From Eonycteris spelaea (Eukaryota > Chordata > Mammalia > Chiroptera > Pteropodidae), in contig PUFA01000225.1 of assembly GCA_003508835.1 (NCBI GenBank), positions 1,922,001-1,986,000 of the forward strand: 64,000 nucleotides of DNA, written 5' to 3'. The notes under the pieces are model-generated. The model was not told the DNA's origin. It did not search any database and saw only the letters and a list, made by a program, of their open reading frames with translations. The translations under genes were made by a program, and so were the position numbers. Positions 10,555-22,765 of the stretch are shown here, one piece after another (the first letter of the stretch is position 1; each line of letters opens with the position of its first letter).

Positions 10555-13095
10555 GGACAATGAAATAGATGTACTTTCCCCCTGTTCCTCCTGCTAAAGA
10601 CATCTAAAAACCCTGGACAGTATGTATAACACAAACCTAAGAAGACTTTGAAATGTGGAGAGCTGAAGGCAGACTTGCTAGGAAACTTGAGGAATGACAT
10701 GGTAGTGAGGTCCTTGGGTTTCTTTTGGCTTATATATCTCAGACTTAGAGCTGAGGAAGCCATCAGCCCAAGAAAACCAATAGGCACAGAAAAAGAAAGA
10801 AAAATTTTCTCCTAAATTCTGGTCGAGCTAAAGAACAAGGAAAGGGGCAGCCTAGCAAGACAAAAAAAAAAATGTTCCAACAATAACTAGTCTACTCCAG
10901 CCAAACACCACAGAAAAGACCATGGCCCCACTCCCACCTATCCCAGCAAAGGTTGAACGGGAAGCTTAGCTTTCTACCCTTATGAAGCTGTAATGAGTTG
11001 TCCCTACATACCTGCCAGGGAGTTGTCAAAGAAGGCCATAGGGAGCTGGGACTTTTGTCTAGGTAGCTAATAATAATATAGCCCTACTTCAGTGTCAATG
11101 AAGATCACAAGCGAAGCCTGGACTTCCACCCCCACTTGACAGTAATGAGGCTCCCCTCCCCTTCACCACTGAAGTAGTGTCAGAGGAGACCTAATGGAAA
11201 ATCAGGATTTTCACCAACAATGAGTGGTGACAAAGCCTCCTCACCACTGTGCCAGAGGAGACCATGTGGGGAGCTGTAATTCCTATCCCTAACCATCATC
11301 AATGAGGAATCTTCCTTCTTTGGCTGTCAACAGAGGCCAAGTGGGTAACTGGACTTCTACTTTTACCTAGCAATAGTAAGATATCTGCCCCAATCTACCC
11401 TATTCACCTGATGGAGCTTTGTCAGAGAAAATTTGATAAAATGGAAGGTTTAAATAAGGTTTATAGTCTCTTAAAATAATATAAAAATTGTCCAGGTTCT
11501 TATAAAACATTTGTCATATCAAGACCCAGGAAGATCTCAAACTGAATGAAGAAAAAAAAAGACAATCAATAGATGTCAACACCAAGAATAGATGTCAAAC
11601 CCAAGATGACAAAGATGTTATAATTATCTGTGATTTTAAAGCAGCCATAATAAAATGCTTCAACAAGCAATTAAGAACATGGTTGAAAAAAATGAAAAAG
11701 AATTCCCAGCAAAGAAATAGGAGACATGAAGGAAAACCAAATGAAAATTTTATAACTTAAGAATATAATACTCAAAATAAAAAGCTAAATGGATGGGCTT
11801 AACAGTAGAATGGAGGAGATAGGAAAAAATCAGTGAACTTGAGGCTACAATAACAGAAATGACTAAATCTAAATAACTGAGAGAAAATAGGCTAAAGAAA
11901 ATATGAACAGAGCCTCAAGGACTATAATATAGCCCCACAAAGGACTGTAACTAAAGGTCTAACATCCATATCACCAAAGTCCCAGAAGGAGAAGAGATAG
12001 AGGGCGGGGCTGAAAAAATACTTAAAGAAATAATGATTGAAAACCTCCCAAATTTGACAAGACACATAAACCTACAGATTCAGGAATCACCGTGAACCTG
12101 AAACAAGACAAGCTAAAAGAAATCCATGCCAAAACACATCATAACTCAACTTCTGAAAACTAAAGACAAACAAAAAACTTGATACAATTCAGAGATAAAA
12201 TGGCACTACCTATAGGAGAAAAATAATTTGAATGACAGCAGATTTCTCCTCAAAACCTATGGATGTCAACGGAAGCGGCACAATATTTTTCGAGTGCTGA
12301 AAAAAAAAGACCTGTCAACCTAGAATCCTATAGGCAATGAAGACATCAGTCAGGAATGAAGGGAACTTAAAACATTCTCAGACGAAGGAAAACGAAGAGA
12401 ATTTTTCACTAGCAGATTTACCTCGAAAGAGTGGCAAAAGGAAATTTTTGAAACAGAAAGGAAACATGAAAGATGAAATCTTGGAACATCAGAAAGAGTA
12501 AAAATATGGATAGATATAATAAGTGTTCCTTCTAAAGTTTTCTAAATTATATTTGACAGTTGAAGGAAAAATTATAATATTATCTAATATGGTACTAAAT
12601 ATTTGTAGAAAAATATATAAAAATTATATTGCAAACAGGGAGGGTAAAGGGATGTAAAAGGTACCAAGATTTCTATACTCCATTCAAACTGATAAAATGA
12701 TAACACCAATAGACAATGTTAAGTTATTGTATATAATTTAATGACTAGAGCAACCACTGAAAATGGTACAAAGGGATACACTCAAGAACACTATTGATAA
12801 GTCAAAATGGCATTCTAAAAAGGGTTTGAGTAGTCCACAGGAAGACAGAAAAAAATAAAACAAATGAAAAACAGGAGCTAAGCAGAAAACAGAAATAAAA
12901 TGGCAGACTTAAGCCCTAATATATCAATAATTACATTTAATATGTGGTCTAAATACACCAATTAAAAGACAGATTGGCTGAGTGAGCAGAATCTGATACA
13001 ACCCAGGGGAGACCACAATTATAGTTGGAGACATCAGCATCCCTCTTGCAACAACTAATAGAACAATTAGACAAAAAATTGGCAAGGATTTAGGG
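10555..13095 (+). mobile_element. Old LINE-1 / HAL1-type element, internally deleted
   Basis: The 5' part 'aaaaaccctggacagtat', 'gcagacttgctaggaaacttg' and 'agacttagagctgaggaagc' matches an old L1M/HAL1 5' region. ORF1-derived text follows: 'cccagaaggagaagagat', 'gacataaacctacagatt', 'gagaatttttcactagcag'. The start of ORF2 appears near 12920 ('aatatatcaataattacat', 'ccaattaaaagacag'). Near 13010 the text jumps directly to a later ORF2 word ('cacaattatagttggagac'), so there is an internal deletion. Many stops and frameshifts. HAL1 and L1M share this region, so the exact name is uncertain. Confidence 0.75.
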
Positions 13096-13099
13096 CCTG

Positions 13100-13570
13100 A
13101 AATTTCTTTTGGGGGGATGTTTTAAGTATGAATTCAATTTCTTTAATAGTTACAGAGCTATTCAAATTATCTATTTCATATCGAATGAATTGTGATGGTT
13201 TGTTTTTTCCATGAAGTGGTCCATTTTATCTAAGTTGTCAAATGTACATATGTAGAGTTGTTTGTAGCATTTCTTTATTATCCTTTTGATGTCTGCAAGA
13301 TTTTCAGTGTTACCCCTTGTTTCATTTCTGATATGTGTATTTTTTGTCCTCTCTTTTTGTCAGTCTTGCTAGAGGTCTGTCAATTCTACTGATCTTTCAA
13401 AGAGCCAGATCATTAATTTTCTCTATTGTTTTACTGGTTTCAATTTTATTGATTTCCATTGTTATCTTTGTTATTTCCTTCCTCCTGCTTGCTTTAGGTT
13501 TATTTTGATTCTGTTTTCTAGGTTTTTGAGGTGAGAATTTAGATTATTAATTTGATAATTCTTTCATGGG
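13100..13570 (-). mobile_element. LINE-1 ORF2 fragment, antisense
   Basis: Reads as antisense L1 ORF2: 'tctgatatgtgtattttt', 'ggtctgtcaattctactgat', 'ctttcaaagagccagat', 'tgctttaggtttattttg' in the expected order. It abuts the preceding plus-strand element, giving a head-on junction of two L1 pieces, either by L1 inversion or by separate insertions. Confidence 0.75.
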
Positions 13571-14490
13571 GGAGGGGTCCAGAACCTATAAGAGCCAGCA
13601 GTAGGGACCCCAACTATCCACAGGATTTGACAGGGAGAGAGCGACTGCACCTCCGTGAGGATACTGCCAAAGGATGTGGAGCCATCTTCTCTAAAAGGGG
13701 GTAATAACTCCCATTAACACATGACAGATCGATCACACACACTTATCTGAGCTTCTTTTCAATATCTCTCCGAAGTTTGAGTAAAATAATTTAACCCCTC
13801 AAGTCCAAAAAGAATAAGAGTCAAAGATAGAAGAGAAATGTTTAAAAAGACTTATAACCTGACATGCTGGTGTGCAAATGGTAACTAACTTAGCAGACAA
13901 GGAAAAGCAGATCTTAAAAAGCCAATAAGAAGAAGCCAATTAGCACCTCAGAGCTTTGTAAAGGTTTTGCGATTGGAAGCACCTGGTATCTCTGAAGTGA
14001 GAGTTGTGGAGACTCAAATAGGGGGATTATTTGACAATCTTTATAAGAAGCATTTAGATTCCCCAGATCCAATCTCCCACCCTGGAACTCTATACCTACC
14101 CCAATTCCACCCTAGCAAAAGAGGGAAGCTTATTCTCTCAAGAGGCTGAACAAGAGGGGCTGTGTACCTGGGAATACCAACACAGATGGACCAACAGTGA
14201 GCAAAGGGGGATTCAATCAAAGTCTATATCCTGAAATATGAGTCCCCTGACACCACAGTCCTCCTCTCCCCTCACTTGGCTCCCAGAACTTTGGGAACCA
14301 GTCCTACACTTACTTGCCACTCCTAGACAGAAGATTAGAGAATTCTCATAGTGGCAAGAAAAATAGAATAAAGAAATTTATATTTGTTCCTCTCTTCCCA
14401 ATTCCCCTCCCCCAAAAAGGCAGGGTCCCTGCCCCATTGCCAGTGAAGCTTCCTAGTTAACAAGCCTGTCTCAGTTGTGGATCAGATTTT
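13571..14490. other. Unassigned segment, possibly old L1 5' UTR
   Basis: No gene recognised. It lies directly upstream of plus-strand L1 ORF1-like text and could be its highly diverged 5' UTR. I see no diagnostic words. A 60-codon open frame at 13967-14149 shows no family. Confidence 0.3.
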
Positions 14491-15306
14491 AAGTCTCTCA
14501 CTCTTTAATTTGAATGGAAAATCAAGGATCAACGAACAGGAGGAAAACATCCAGAAAAGTCTTTCCCAAAGAAAAATAATTAAGGAAAAAAGAATAATGA
14601 GGAAATACACAATGAAAAATGCAAAAGAAAACTTTAAATAGCTTTAGAGATGTAGGGTAATATATTCATGAAACTAAAACATGATTTTATAAAAGGAAAC
14701 TTTCAAATAATAAGATAGAGCTCTTGGAAATACTTCTTATTCGGGGAATAAAAAAGAGTTCTCATAAATATATATTATATTATGTTATATTATATTATAT
14801 TATATTATATTATATATTATTTATATTATATATTACAATCATATATGGAAGAAATTTCAAAATTTTTAAAAGATTGAAAAATTAAGTTGAAGAAATCTCC
14901 TAGGAGTCAGATTAAAAAGACAAATGATAGAGGGACATGGAGGAAGAGGGGGACAATGGCGAAGAGTTAAGAAACTAGAATAATTTACGAATAACAGTAA
15001 TTCAAGAAGAAGAGAAGAGCAAAATAAGGGAGAAACTTGCAAAGAAATAACACTAAAAAGAAAGAACTTTTCCAAAATTAAAGAGATATGTATCTCCATT
15101 ATTATAGTCTCAATATTGACAGATTTCCTAGTATAACAAACAAAAAAGACCTAAACCAGAATACATCCTTAAAAAATTTCCTGAAATCAGAGACAAATAG
15201 AACAATATAAATAATTTCAGAGGAAAAAAAAGCAAAACAGCAACAAAGTTTACTTAGAAAGTATAAGGAAAGAGACTAAAAGAGAATGGAGCAATGTCTT
15301 CAAAAT
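14491..15306 (+). mobile_element. Old LINE-1, ORF1-region part
   Basis: A-rich coding-like text such as 'agttgaagaaatctcct', 'caaagaaataacactaaaaag' and 'cttttccaaaattaaagaga' follows the coiled-coil and linker part of old L1 ORF1. Continuous with the RT-region segment after the hAT insertion. Reading frames are broken. Confidence 0.6.
14766..14835. repeat. AT-rich microsatellite (TTATA units)
   Basis: Iterated 'ttata' pentamers with a few slips inside the old L1. Likely expanded from A/T-rich element sequence. Confidence 0.9.
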
Positions 15307-15524
15307 TTTAAAGCAGGGATTGGCCAACTATAGCCTGTGGGCTAAATCCAGGCCACAGCCTGTTTTTCCCCTGACCTGAGAATGATTTTGAAAGGTTTGA
15401 AAGTTATTTAAAAAATAAAATAAAACAAAACAAAATCAAAGAATGTGTGACAGAGACCATGCGTGGCCCCTATAATCTAAAGTGTTTACTATCTGCTTCT
15501 TTACAGAAGTTTGCTATCCCCTGT
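15307..15524 (+). mobile_element. hAT-type transposon inserted in the LINE-1
   Basis: Starts 'cagggattggccaactatag', ends 'aagtttgctatcccctg'. The imperfect terminal inverted repeat and the interior (gacagagaccatgcgtgg, tttactatctgcttctttaca) match the common 'caggggttggcaaact' hAT-Charlie derivative. The 8-bp flanks ttttaaag and tcctaaaa agree at 5 of 8 bases, consistent with a decayed target duplication. Because it splits the L1, it inserted later. Confidence 0.8.
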
Positions 15525-16350
15525 CCTAAAAGAAAATCTATTTCAATCCAACCAAACTATTAAGTGAGTATAAGGATACATAAAGCACACTTCCCAAATC
15601 ATTCTATGAGACCAGTATTACCCTGATACCAAACCAGACATCACTAGAAAACTACAGACCAATATCTGTTATGACTACAAATGCAAAAAAGCTGAACAAA
15701 TACTAGCAAATCAAATTCAGCAACATATAAAAAGGATTATATGCTGTGACAGAATGAAATTTGTTTCAGGAATGAAAAGTTAATTTAACCTACTAAAATC
15801 AATCAATGTAATATATCATATTAATAGAATAAAGGATAAAAATCATATGATCATCTTAATAGACAAAAAAAAGCATTTGAAAAATTCAACCCTCTCTCAT
15901 GATAAAAACACTCAACAACCTAGGAATAGAAGGGAAGTTCCTTAATCTGATAAAGAACACCTATAAAAACCCATAGCTAACGTCAATTTAATGGTGAAAG
16001 ACTGAATGCTTTCCCCCAGGATCAGAAACAAGACAAGGAAGTCTGCCCTCGGTATTATATTCAGTATTATACTAGAGGTTCTTGCTAGGTCAACTGGTCA
16101 GGAAAAATATTAAAGTCATCCAGAATTACCAAAACAATATTGAAAAAGAAGAGTAAACCGAAGGACTTATACTTCCCAATTCAAAACCTATTACAATGAT
16201 GTAGTAATCAATGTGATGATACCTGCATAAAGATTGAAACGTAGATTGATGGAACAGAATAAAGAGTCCAGAAACAAACCCTCACTTTTATGGTCAACTG
16301 ATTTTCAACAAGGATTCCAAGACAATTCAATGAGGGAAGGAATAGGGTTT
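15525..16350 (+). mobile_element. Old LINE-1, reverse-transcriptase part of ORF2
   Basis: The text follows the L1 RT domain: 'accctgataccaaaccaga', 'aaaactacagaccaatatc', 'gcaaatcaaattcagcaac', then 'tactagaggttcttgctag' and 'ggaacagaataaagagtcc'. Contains frameshifts and stops throughout. The recognisable L1 text stops near 16350 without a 3' UTR. Confidence 0.8.
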
Positions 16351-18059
16351 GTGCATTTTGAGGTGATTCTTATTCAGCCAGAGAATTTGAAATGAACTTG
16401 TGATAGGTACATGGAAATCTAAGCAAACAAACAAACTAGTAACAACAGACAAAACATAAAGTTGTCCAAAAAATAAAAGTTGTATTATATCCCCTAGATC
16501 AGTGAATTACATTTCCATGACGTCGTAAACACTGAACATTGATTTTACCCACAAGTGACAATACTGTATAGGAGGATGGGAGACGTGATTGTGTGAATTT
16601 ATTGGTGTCAGGAGAGCAGGAAAGGTTGATATATGAGAGTACAATCCTCATCTTCCATAAAGGAGCAAAAAAAAAAACCCCAAAAAACAAAAAACTGAAA
16701 AACTAACACATAGCAGTATAATCCTCCTATTTAGAAATAAGGGGGTGGGGAGAAACAGAAAAAACAGGGAGGAAAGTTGAAAGAACTTTGTCCTAGCAAG
16801 CAGGAATTCAAAAAAGTAGAGAAAAGAATTGCAGTTTTTTTCATTGTAGACTTAGTGTTACTACTGAATTTTTAAAAAATGTACTCATGCATGAGTTTGA
16901 CTTTTTAAAAAATAATAAATAGTTTTTAAAATAAGGCAGATAGTGACCCTGGAGCCTCCTCAAAGCAAGCGGCAGGCAGTCTTTTCTGAGGAGCCCTCAG
17001 CTACAGCGTGCCAAGCTCTCCTCCTCCACTGCATCCCTCATCTGCTTCCCTCCTCAGCAATTCATGTAGCTCTCAAACCACCTGCTCCTGTCCGCCTCAG
17101 TATGGTATGTTTTGGCTCCTCTGCTTGGTTCTCTCAGTCATCCAGGTCCATTCCCTGTCTCTCTTGACCCTCCCTTCTGCTTTAGGATCCTAGACATAAG
17201 CCTGGGCCAGCTCAACTCAGAATCTATCTGCCTCAGCCAATTAAGCTGCTCCAGTCTGGTTCTCTTGGCTGCTCCATCAGCCTTGTAAGTAGTCTGCCTG
17301 TACATCAGTGAGAGCCATCAGCCCTTCTTCTCCCTGAGCCTAGAGTGGGCAGCACTAAGCACCGCTATCTCCAGGTGGATTGGCAAGACAGGCACAATGT
17401 CCTCTCTTGACATCCGGATGCTAATAAAGCCACAGAGCACATGGTTTTTTCAGCTGCTAGGTCACTTCCCTCATCACTTAGTCCAAACTGTGAGCCAAGT
17501 CTCCCCATTTGTGGACTCATATAATTGATTTTTTTAATCCTACATGCAACGTATATATTTATGTAATATTTTTTTTTTAACTTATAGAGTAAGAGGCAAA
17601 GATATACACTACAAGTGACATACTATACAGATTCTAAGTAGAAGTTCTCGGGCATAGAGCTAGCAGAATGGACACAGTCCTCCGAGACCCTCACCACTCA
17701 TGGAGAGGTGCGCTTGGGCCAGACAAGGCTTGGAGTGCCATGTGTGTGCATATGTGACCCAGGAGGGGAAGCCAGTGCCCCATTACCTTGCAGGTTCATG
17801 ATGAAGGTGAGAGGATAGATTCTGAGCTTTGGAACCTGGATTACCACCTTTTTGGCATGAAAAATATCCTATTTCCCAATGCAAGTTATGTGAGGACTTT
17901 ACATGTCAGCACTGGTTCCAGCCCGAGTTCTTGAAGCTCTCCTGCTGGGCTGCTCACGGGAGAACCTCCAGAGGTATCCAGCACACGATCTGGTTTGTCT
18001 CTTTTCATCTTCAAAGATTCAATTTTGCCAATTTTTGTATTGTTAAGATTTATGCCATC
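16351..18059. other. Unassigned, largely unique stretch
   Basis: The first 600 bp are A-rich and could include unrecognised L1 tail. From about 16940 to 17540 the composition turns C/T-rich with overlapping short frames on the plus strand and no domain. A short palindrome, actcatgcatgagt, lies at about 16881-16894. No gene recognised. Confidence 0.4.
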
Positions 18060-18300
18060 TAGTCTTTATGTAAGTCACTGATTAAAATATTGAAAAGTCA
18101 AGGTCAATGAAAAAGCCCTGTGTGTACCTCTATGATGACATTGATCAACACTCTTTCTCTGGCTATTAAACCGAAGTCCAACTTATTCCTTTAGTTTCAT
18201 CCAACTTATTATTCTAGTTTGTCTACAAAGATGGTTATAGGAGCCTTTCTCTAATTCTTGCTAAAATCAAGAAACCTTATGCTTATCAGGTCCTATTCAC
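18060..18300 (+). repeat. CR1/L3-type LINE 3' UTR fossil
   Basis: 'aaaagtcaaggtcaatgaaa', 'gccctgtgtgtacctct', 'gacattgatcaacactctt', 'ccaacttattattctagt' and 'tctacaaagatggttatagg' follow the order of the CR1/L3 3' UTR shared across amniotes. This is a very old insertion; such copies are sometimes conserved as regulatory DNA. Confidence 0.55.
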
Positions 18301-18959
18301 AGCGAGGACATGGCAGGTAGGGCCTGGCCTCAGAGGCAGGAAGTGAGGGAGGGATTCAGGAAGCCACATCCAACTGCATGAAGATGGAACTTTTAGTTGC
18401 CCCGGGGGATGCGGCAATTGGGGGAAGAAAGCATAGTTGTGAGGAGAGCACGGATCAGGAGCTTATTAGGGTAAATGTGTTATTTACTGTGTTTATCACA
18501 TCTTTCCCACTAGGATTAGAGAGAACCGCCACCTCAAACAGCTTGAAAGTTCTGGCACCTAAAAATGGAGACCACTGAATGCGGAGAGGGGACAGAGAAC
18601 AGGGGAAGAGGGTCCCTCACCTACTGCATTCTATCAGCTCCTCTCAGACACCACCGCCTCACATGTAGGAAGATCACCACATGAGTTGTGTGGTGTGTTA
18701 GTTATTCTCCTGGGAATATCAATATGCTCAGGCCACTGGGAGGGGACAATGCTTTACCCATTCACCTAAATTCCTCTTCCCAGGCTTAGCAAGAAAAGGA
18801 TTTGGGGCACTTTGAACCAGGCCACAAAATGAGACATATCACTCAACTTCAAGCTCAGTGCACGCACCACACCTGCATGAGAGCTTCTTTGCGTCCTCAG
18901 TATGAGCAGTCACTGTACTTATCACAATGGGCCTGCAGACATGTGTTTACATGTCTCTC

Positions 18960-19190
18960 ACATCTGCTAGATTGTCAGCAGATTGATTGACACAGGTACT
19001 GCGCTATTCGTCTTTGTATGCCCAGGGCATCTCATGTGCCTGGCATACTCAACCCTAGGGGTCCTGGATAGGGCTAGGGTGGTGTCCTTCTAATTGCCCT
19101 CCCTCTTTCTTCCCCCAACCCAAAGTCAATAAGCTCTGTGCTTGGCATACAGTAGGTGCCCAACAAATATTTGTTGAACAAACAAAGTAA
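18960..19190 (+). repeat. L2/MIR-type 3' end fragments
   Basis: 'cagggcatctcatgtgcctggcat' (about 19023-19046) and 'cttggcatacagtaggtgcccaacaaatatttgttgaac' (about 19141-19179) are typical 3' ends shared by L2 and MIR, ending in TGAA-like units. Two successive 3' ends suggest two fragments. The rest of 18301-18960 holds nothing I recognise. Confidence 0.6.
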
Positions 19191-19284
19191 AAAATATTTG
19201 CATGCCTATGAGGAAGGTCTAAGAACAACCCTTATGGGGGACTCTGCCTGCACTGCTCATCTCTGCTCTTAACCAATCGAGGCC

Positions 19285-19345
19285 AACGTAGGAGCCCTGC
19301 GGCATACCACTATGGACCTCCCCCAAGGACGACAATAATCGACAT
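19285..19345 (+). repeat. Second CR1/L3-type fragment
   Basis: 'aggagccctgcggcatacca', 'ctatggacctcccccaagg' and 'gacaataatcgac' match the same part of the CR1/L3 3' UTR as the fossil at 18.1-18.2 kb, in the same orientation. It is short but quite specific. Confidence 0.5.
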
Positions 19346-19464
19346 GGGTCAGAAAGTTCCCTGCAATTCAGGGAACGAAGAGCTGCCTTTGCAGGCCATC
19401 GGCAGCCTCTGGTGTGAAAGGCATCCTTTTCACACGCACTAGCAGTTCTGACATCAGGCACGTA

Positions 19465-19625
19465 CATGGGGCATCTACGGGGCACCTATGATGCGCCGGG
19501 CCCTGAGAACAGGGCAGTGGACACACAGGTGGAGTTCCTGCCCTCGTGAAGCTGACATCCTTTCATAGGGAGGCAGACACTACAAACAAGTACATAACAT
19601 ATGGGTGGCGGTGGGAGAAATGAAA
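19465..19625 (-). repeat. LINE-2 3' end fragment (antisense)
   Basis: 'ggcacctatgatgcgccggg', 'gttcctgccctcgtgaagct' and 'cagacactacaaacaagtac' follow the reverse complement of the L2 3' UTR. Confidence 0.65.
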
Positions 19626-19824
19626 AAAATGAAGTGGGCGGGGGGGACACAGAGCACTGGGGACAAGGGTGCTATTTTGTATAGCGTGACCAAGGGAGAC
19701 CTCGATGGTGGGTAATACCTACTCTGAGGCCTGGATTCCGTTTTTCATTCCTGTGCAAGTGAGCATGCTCGGCCCAGCCCCAGTTCCTCTCTGCTCTGCG
19801 CCGTCTCGTCAAAGAGCCCAGCTC

Positions 19825-20155
19825 TTCTGCAATGCTTCTGCTCCTTTGCCTCTTCAAACTTTTGCTTAAATGTCACCTTCCAACCAGGCCTGCCCTGACC
19901 ACCCTATTTAAAATTGCAGCCCCCACCGCTCTCCATCCCTTTAACTGTGCTGTTTTCCTACAACACCACCTTCTGATATAATACCTAATCACTTGTTTAT
20001 TATGCTTGTTGCTATTGCCCTTCTCCCTTCCCTAGAATGTAAGCTTGACTGTTGCAGGAATTCTTGTCACTTTGGTTCACTGACGTATCCCAAGTGACGG
20101 GAGTATTGCCTGGCACAGGGCGAGCACGCGGTAAGTACTCCAAACGTCGACCCAT
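19825..20155 (+). repeat. LINE-2 3' UTR
   Basis: 'cttaaatgtcaccttccaa', 'cctgccctgaccacccta', 'ctagaatgtaagcttgac', 'gtatcccaagtgacggg' and 'tgcctggcacagggcg' appear in canonical L2 order. It lies close to the antisense L2 at 19.5 kb; the two are separate insertions. Confidence 0.8.
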
Positions 20156-20743
20156 TCACCCAACCCCCTGCCCACCCCATAACAGGGCTGCACTCGAGTG
20201 GCAAGAAGACACTTTATAATGGTGTGTGTAAATGCGTGTGGAGAGGGGGTGAGAACGCCGCCCCTACTTCCTGGTGAGCTGTCTTAGTCTAACGCTGGTG
20301 GCAGGTGGGGTGGTTGGTGTGGGATTCTCTCTAGGCTCCATTTCCCTGTCACCCGGCTTCTGCCTTCTCCTAAAAAGCACAAAGCACAGGACCTGTCTCA
20401 GATCAGGAAGCTCAAGTGGGGCCCAGAAAGGGTGTGCATGGCCAGGGACCTGGGACAGAGTGGAAGGAGGGCTGGGAAGGAGCCAGGGACTGGGGCCTGC
20501 GAGGCACTGGGCCTGCCGGCTGGGGTGGAGTTGAGGCAAAGAGGTGCAGAACCTCTGAAGAGGCTGAGGGCAAGGGAAATCCCTGTCTGCATGGACTCCC
20601 TTGGGCATTCTGTAACGAGCCTTGTAACGCCATCCCATTTTCCACTCTGCAAGGCTCCTGGTGCTCTCAGTGGTGTGCCTGGGAGAATTAACTGCCTGAA
20701 TGCCTGATGACACACCTGGGGAGTAGAGGACCTGTGTGTGAGA
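20156..20743. other. Unique GC-leaning stretch before the TG/CG tract
   Basis: No gene recognised. Several long overlapping open frames, on both strands, run through here into the simple repeat; they arise from base composition. Confidence 0.45.
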
Positions 20744-20877
20744 GCGCGTGTGTGTGTGTGCGCGTGTGTGTGTGTGCGTGCGTGTACGTGTGTGCATGTG
20801 TGTGCGTGTGTGTGTGCGTGTGTGTGCATGCGTGTGCGTGCGTGTGTGTGCATGCGTGTGTGCGTGTGCGTGCGTGT
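20744..20877. repeat. Alternating purine-pyrimidine (TG/CG) tract
   Basis: 134 bp of TG with interspersed CG, CA and TA steps. By inspection purine and pyrimidine alternate throughout without one phase break, from 20744 to 20877. This is the ideal composition for left-handed Z-DNA. It translates into artificial Cys/Val/Arg or His/Thr/Ala runs that should not be annotated as protein. Confidence 0.95.
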
Positions 20878-22712
20878 TTGGTGGTGGGGAAGAGGCAGTG
20901 CTTTCTTCTCTTTTCAGCTGTCCTGGAGATTCTTTTTTCAGAGCCTCCATCTTCCACTTGCCTCAGCTCCCCCACACTGCACCTCCACCGCCGCCAGCCC
21001 TGCAGATCTGCCCAGGGGCCTGACCTCTCTATGAGCAGGGTTTTTCAAATGCTCTTTCCTCCAGCTTAGAGTAAGGACTGCCATGCCTTGGAGACCTTGC
21101 CTGCCGCGACCCACTCCAAGCTGACAGTCACTTTCTCTAAGGGCCCCAGTCACTTGATTGTCAGCAAGTGTTCCCTGGGGCTGGCCAGAGTTAAGTCCAG
21201 AGCAGTGCATTTCTTCCTCGCTTCCTCCACTTCTGACCTATGAAATTATCCATTGCACAAATCAATAAATCATCGGATTTATTCTAATTTAGTCTGAATT
21301 AGATTTCATCACCTCGGGCTAGACTTCGAAGTCCTGCTTCACCTGGCTCCACCACCCAACAGCCAGCTGCCTGATAGTCCAGCCATCTCGTCCTCCTATG
21401 CCCACGCTGCTGTCCCCTGTCCCCTAAACTGTAGCCCAGTCTGATTCTCTGTCCAGAAGCCCCTCCTTCTCTGTTTGTTGTAACCCGGCTTGCTCTTCAA
21501 GATCCCATCTAAATTCAGCCTTCACCATGAGCTTCCCTGGGCTTCTGTTGAAGACATAAGTATTTCACAATTAGAGGCACACAGCTTTGCATTTAATGGC
21601 GCTCCATTTGTTTCACGTTTGCAAACTCTGTCCTCCCTCGCAGTTGTTAAGAAACACAAGGGCAAGACACAATAGTGAGGGAAGCCCTCATGACACCGAG
21701 CACTAAACTTGTTTCCCCGCTTCTCTCCTCTTAATCCAAACTAACTTCAGCCTTTCAACGCTCAATATCATTTTTCCTTCTAGTCCTCAGGAATTAGACA
21801 ACCCTGGGTACATGACCAGACTTTGGATTTTAGAAGATCGTGCCAGCTCCGAGCCTACTGAAATGATTAGAAACGGGGGTAGAGTGCATACAGGCCAGTC
21901 AGAAGAGGCCACGCAGCGGACCAGATGGGGGACTGTGGGAGCTGGCTTAAGGAGCCTCCAGCAGAGACGGAGAGAAGTCGTTGGATTCAAGAGACAATCA
22001 GAAGGTAAAAAGATGATCTGTTTGTCTAGCGCTGTACAGCTTCCAAACACAGTTTTGACTCTACTGTGTTCTTTGAGATGTGTCCCTCAACAAGTAGATA
22101 TTTTTATTATCTCAGTGTAGGTGCTATAACTGAGGCTGGGAAGGGTGGAGTCCACTGCCTATCCGATAGCTGGGTAGGACAGGCTGGGGACAACCAGACC
22201 TTCAGATGTCACATCAGGGCTCTTGCCAGTCTTCTGTCTCGGGCTGGAGCTGCCAGGGGAAGACAGGAGTTAAACAAAAGAATCTGACTCGGCTACCTGC
22301 CTGAGGCTATTTACACAGTTTCGACTGATTTGTTGTAACCTGTAATTATTTTTGCCAATTTTTTTCACACTCCATTTGTCTCCTACTCTCCAGCAGGCCA
22401 GCTACAGGAAAAAGAACCTGGGGAGAGATATGGGAGCAGGAGAACCTGCCTCTGGTTCTGGGATAAAAGGTTAGGGGAATCCAGATGGGGTTTGCTGGCT
22501 TGCTCCCCTCATCTCCCTTGGGCCCTTTCCTGGGGCTCCATTCCTCCCCACGGGTGGGAGGTGGGTACTCTTAAGTCCCTCTCTTCCCAGGGACTCAGGT
22601 CTGTCTCCGACCAGAAACCCGCTAGAAGGGAAAGAACCTCTCCAAGGAGACCCCGCCATGTAACCACTTCCCACGGACCCATCTCTTAAGATACTTCCGA
22701 CTTGTCAGGAGG

Positions 22713-22718
<6 letters not shown>
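20878..22718. other. Mostly unique stretch
   Basis: 21320-21560 is C-rich and weakly L2-like ('tcttcaagatcccatctaaattcagcc'). 22060-22150 has a faint MIR-like antisense ring ('attatctcagtgtaggtgcta'). No gene, splice structure or conserved protein is evident. Confidence 0.4.

Positions 22719-22762
<44 letters not shown>
22719..22762. repeat. (GA)n microsatellite
   Basis: About 20 uninterrupted GA units after an A-run. Polypurine, likely length-polymorphic. Confidence 0.97.

Positions 22763-22765
<3 letters not shown>

Noticed and set aside
20264..20950. 228-codon minus-strand open frame with His/Thr/Arg/Ala repeats
   Set aside because: The repeat part is the translation of the TG/CG tract. 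Equivalent artificial frames occur on the other strand as Cys/Val/Arg runs.
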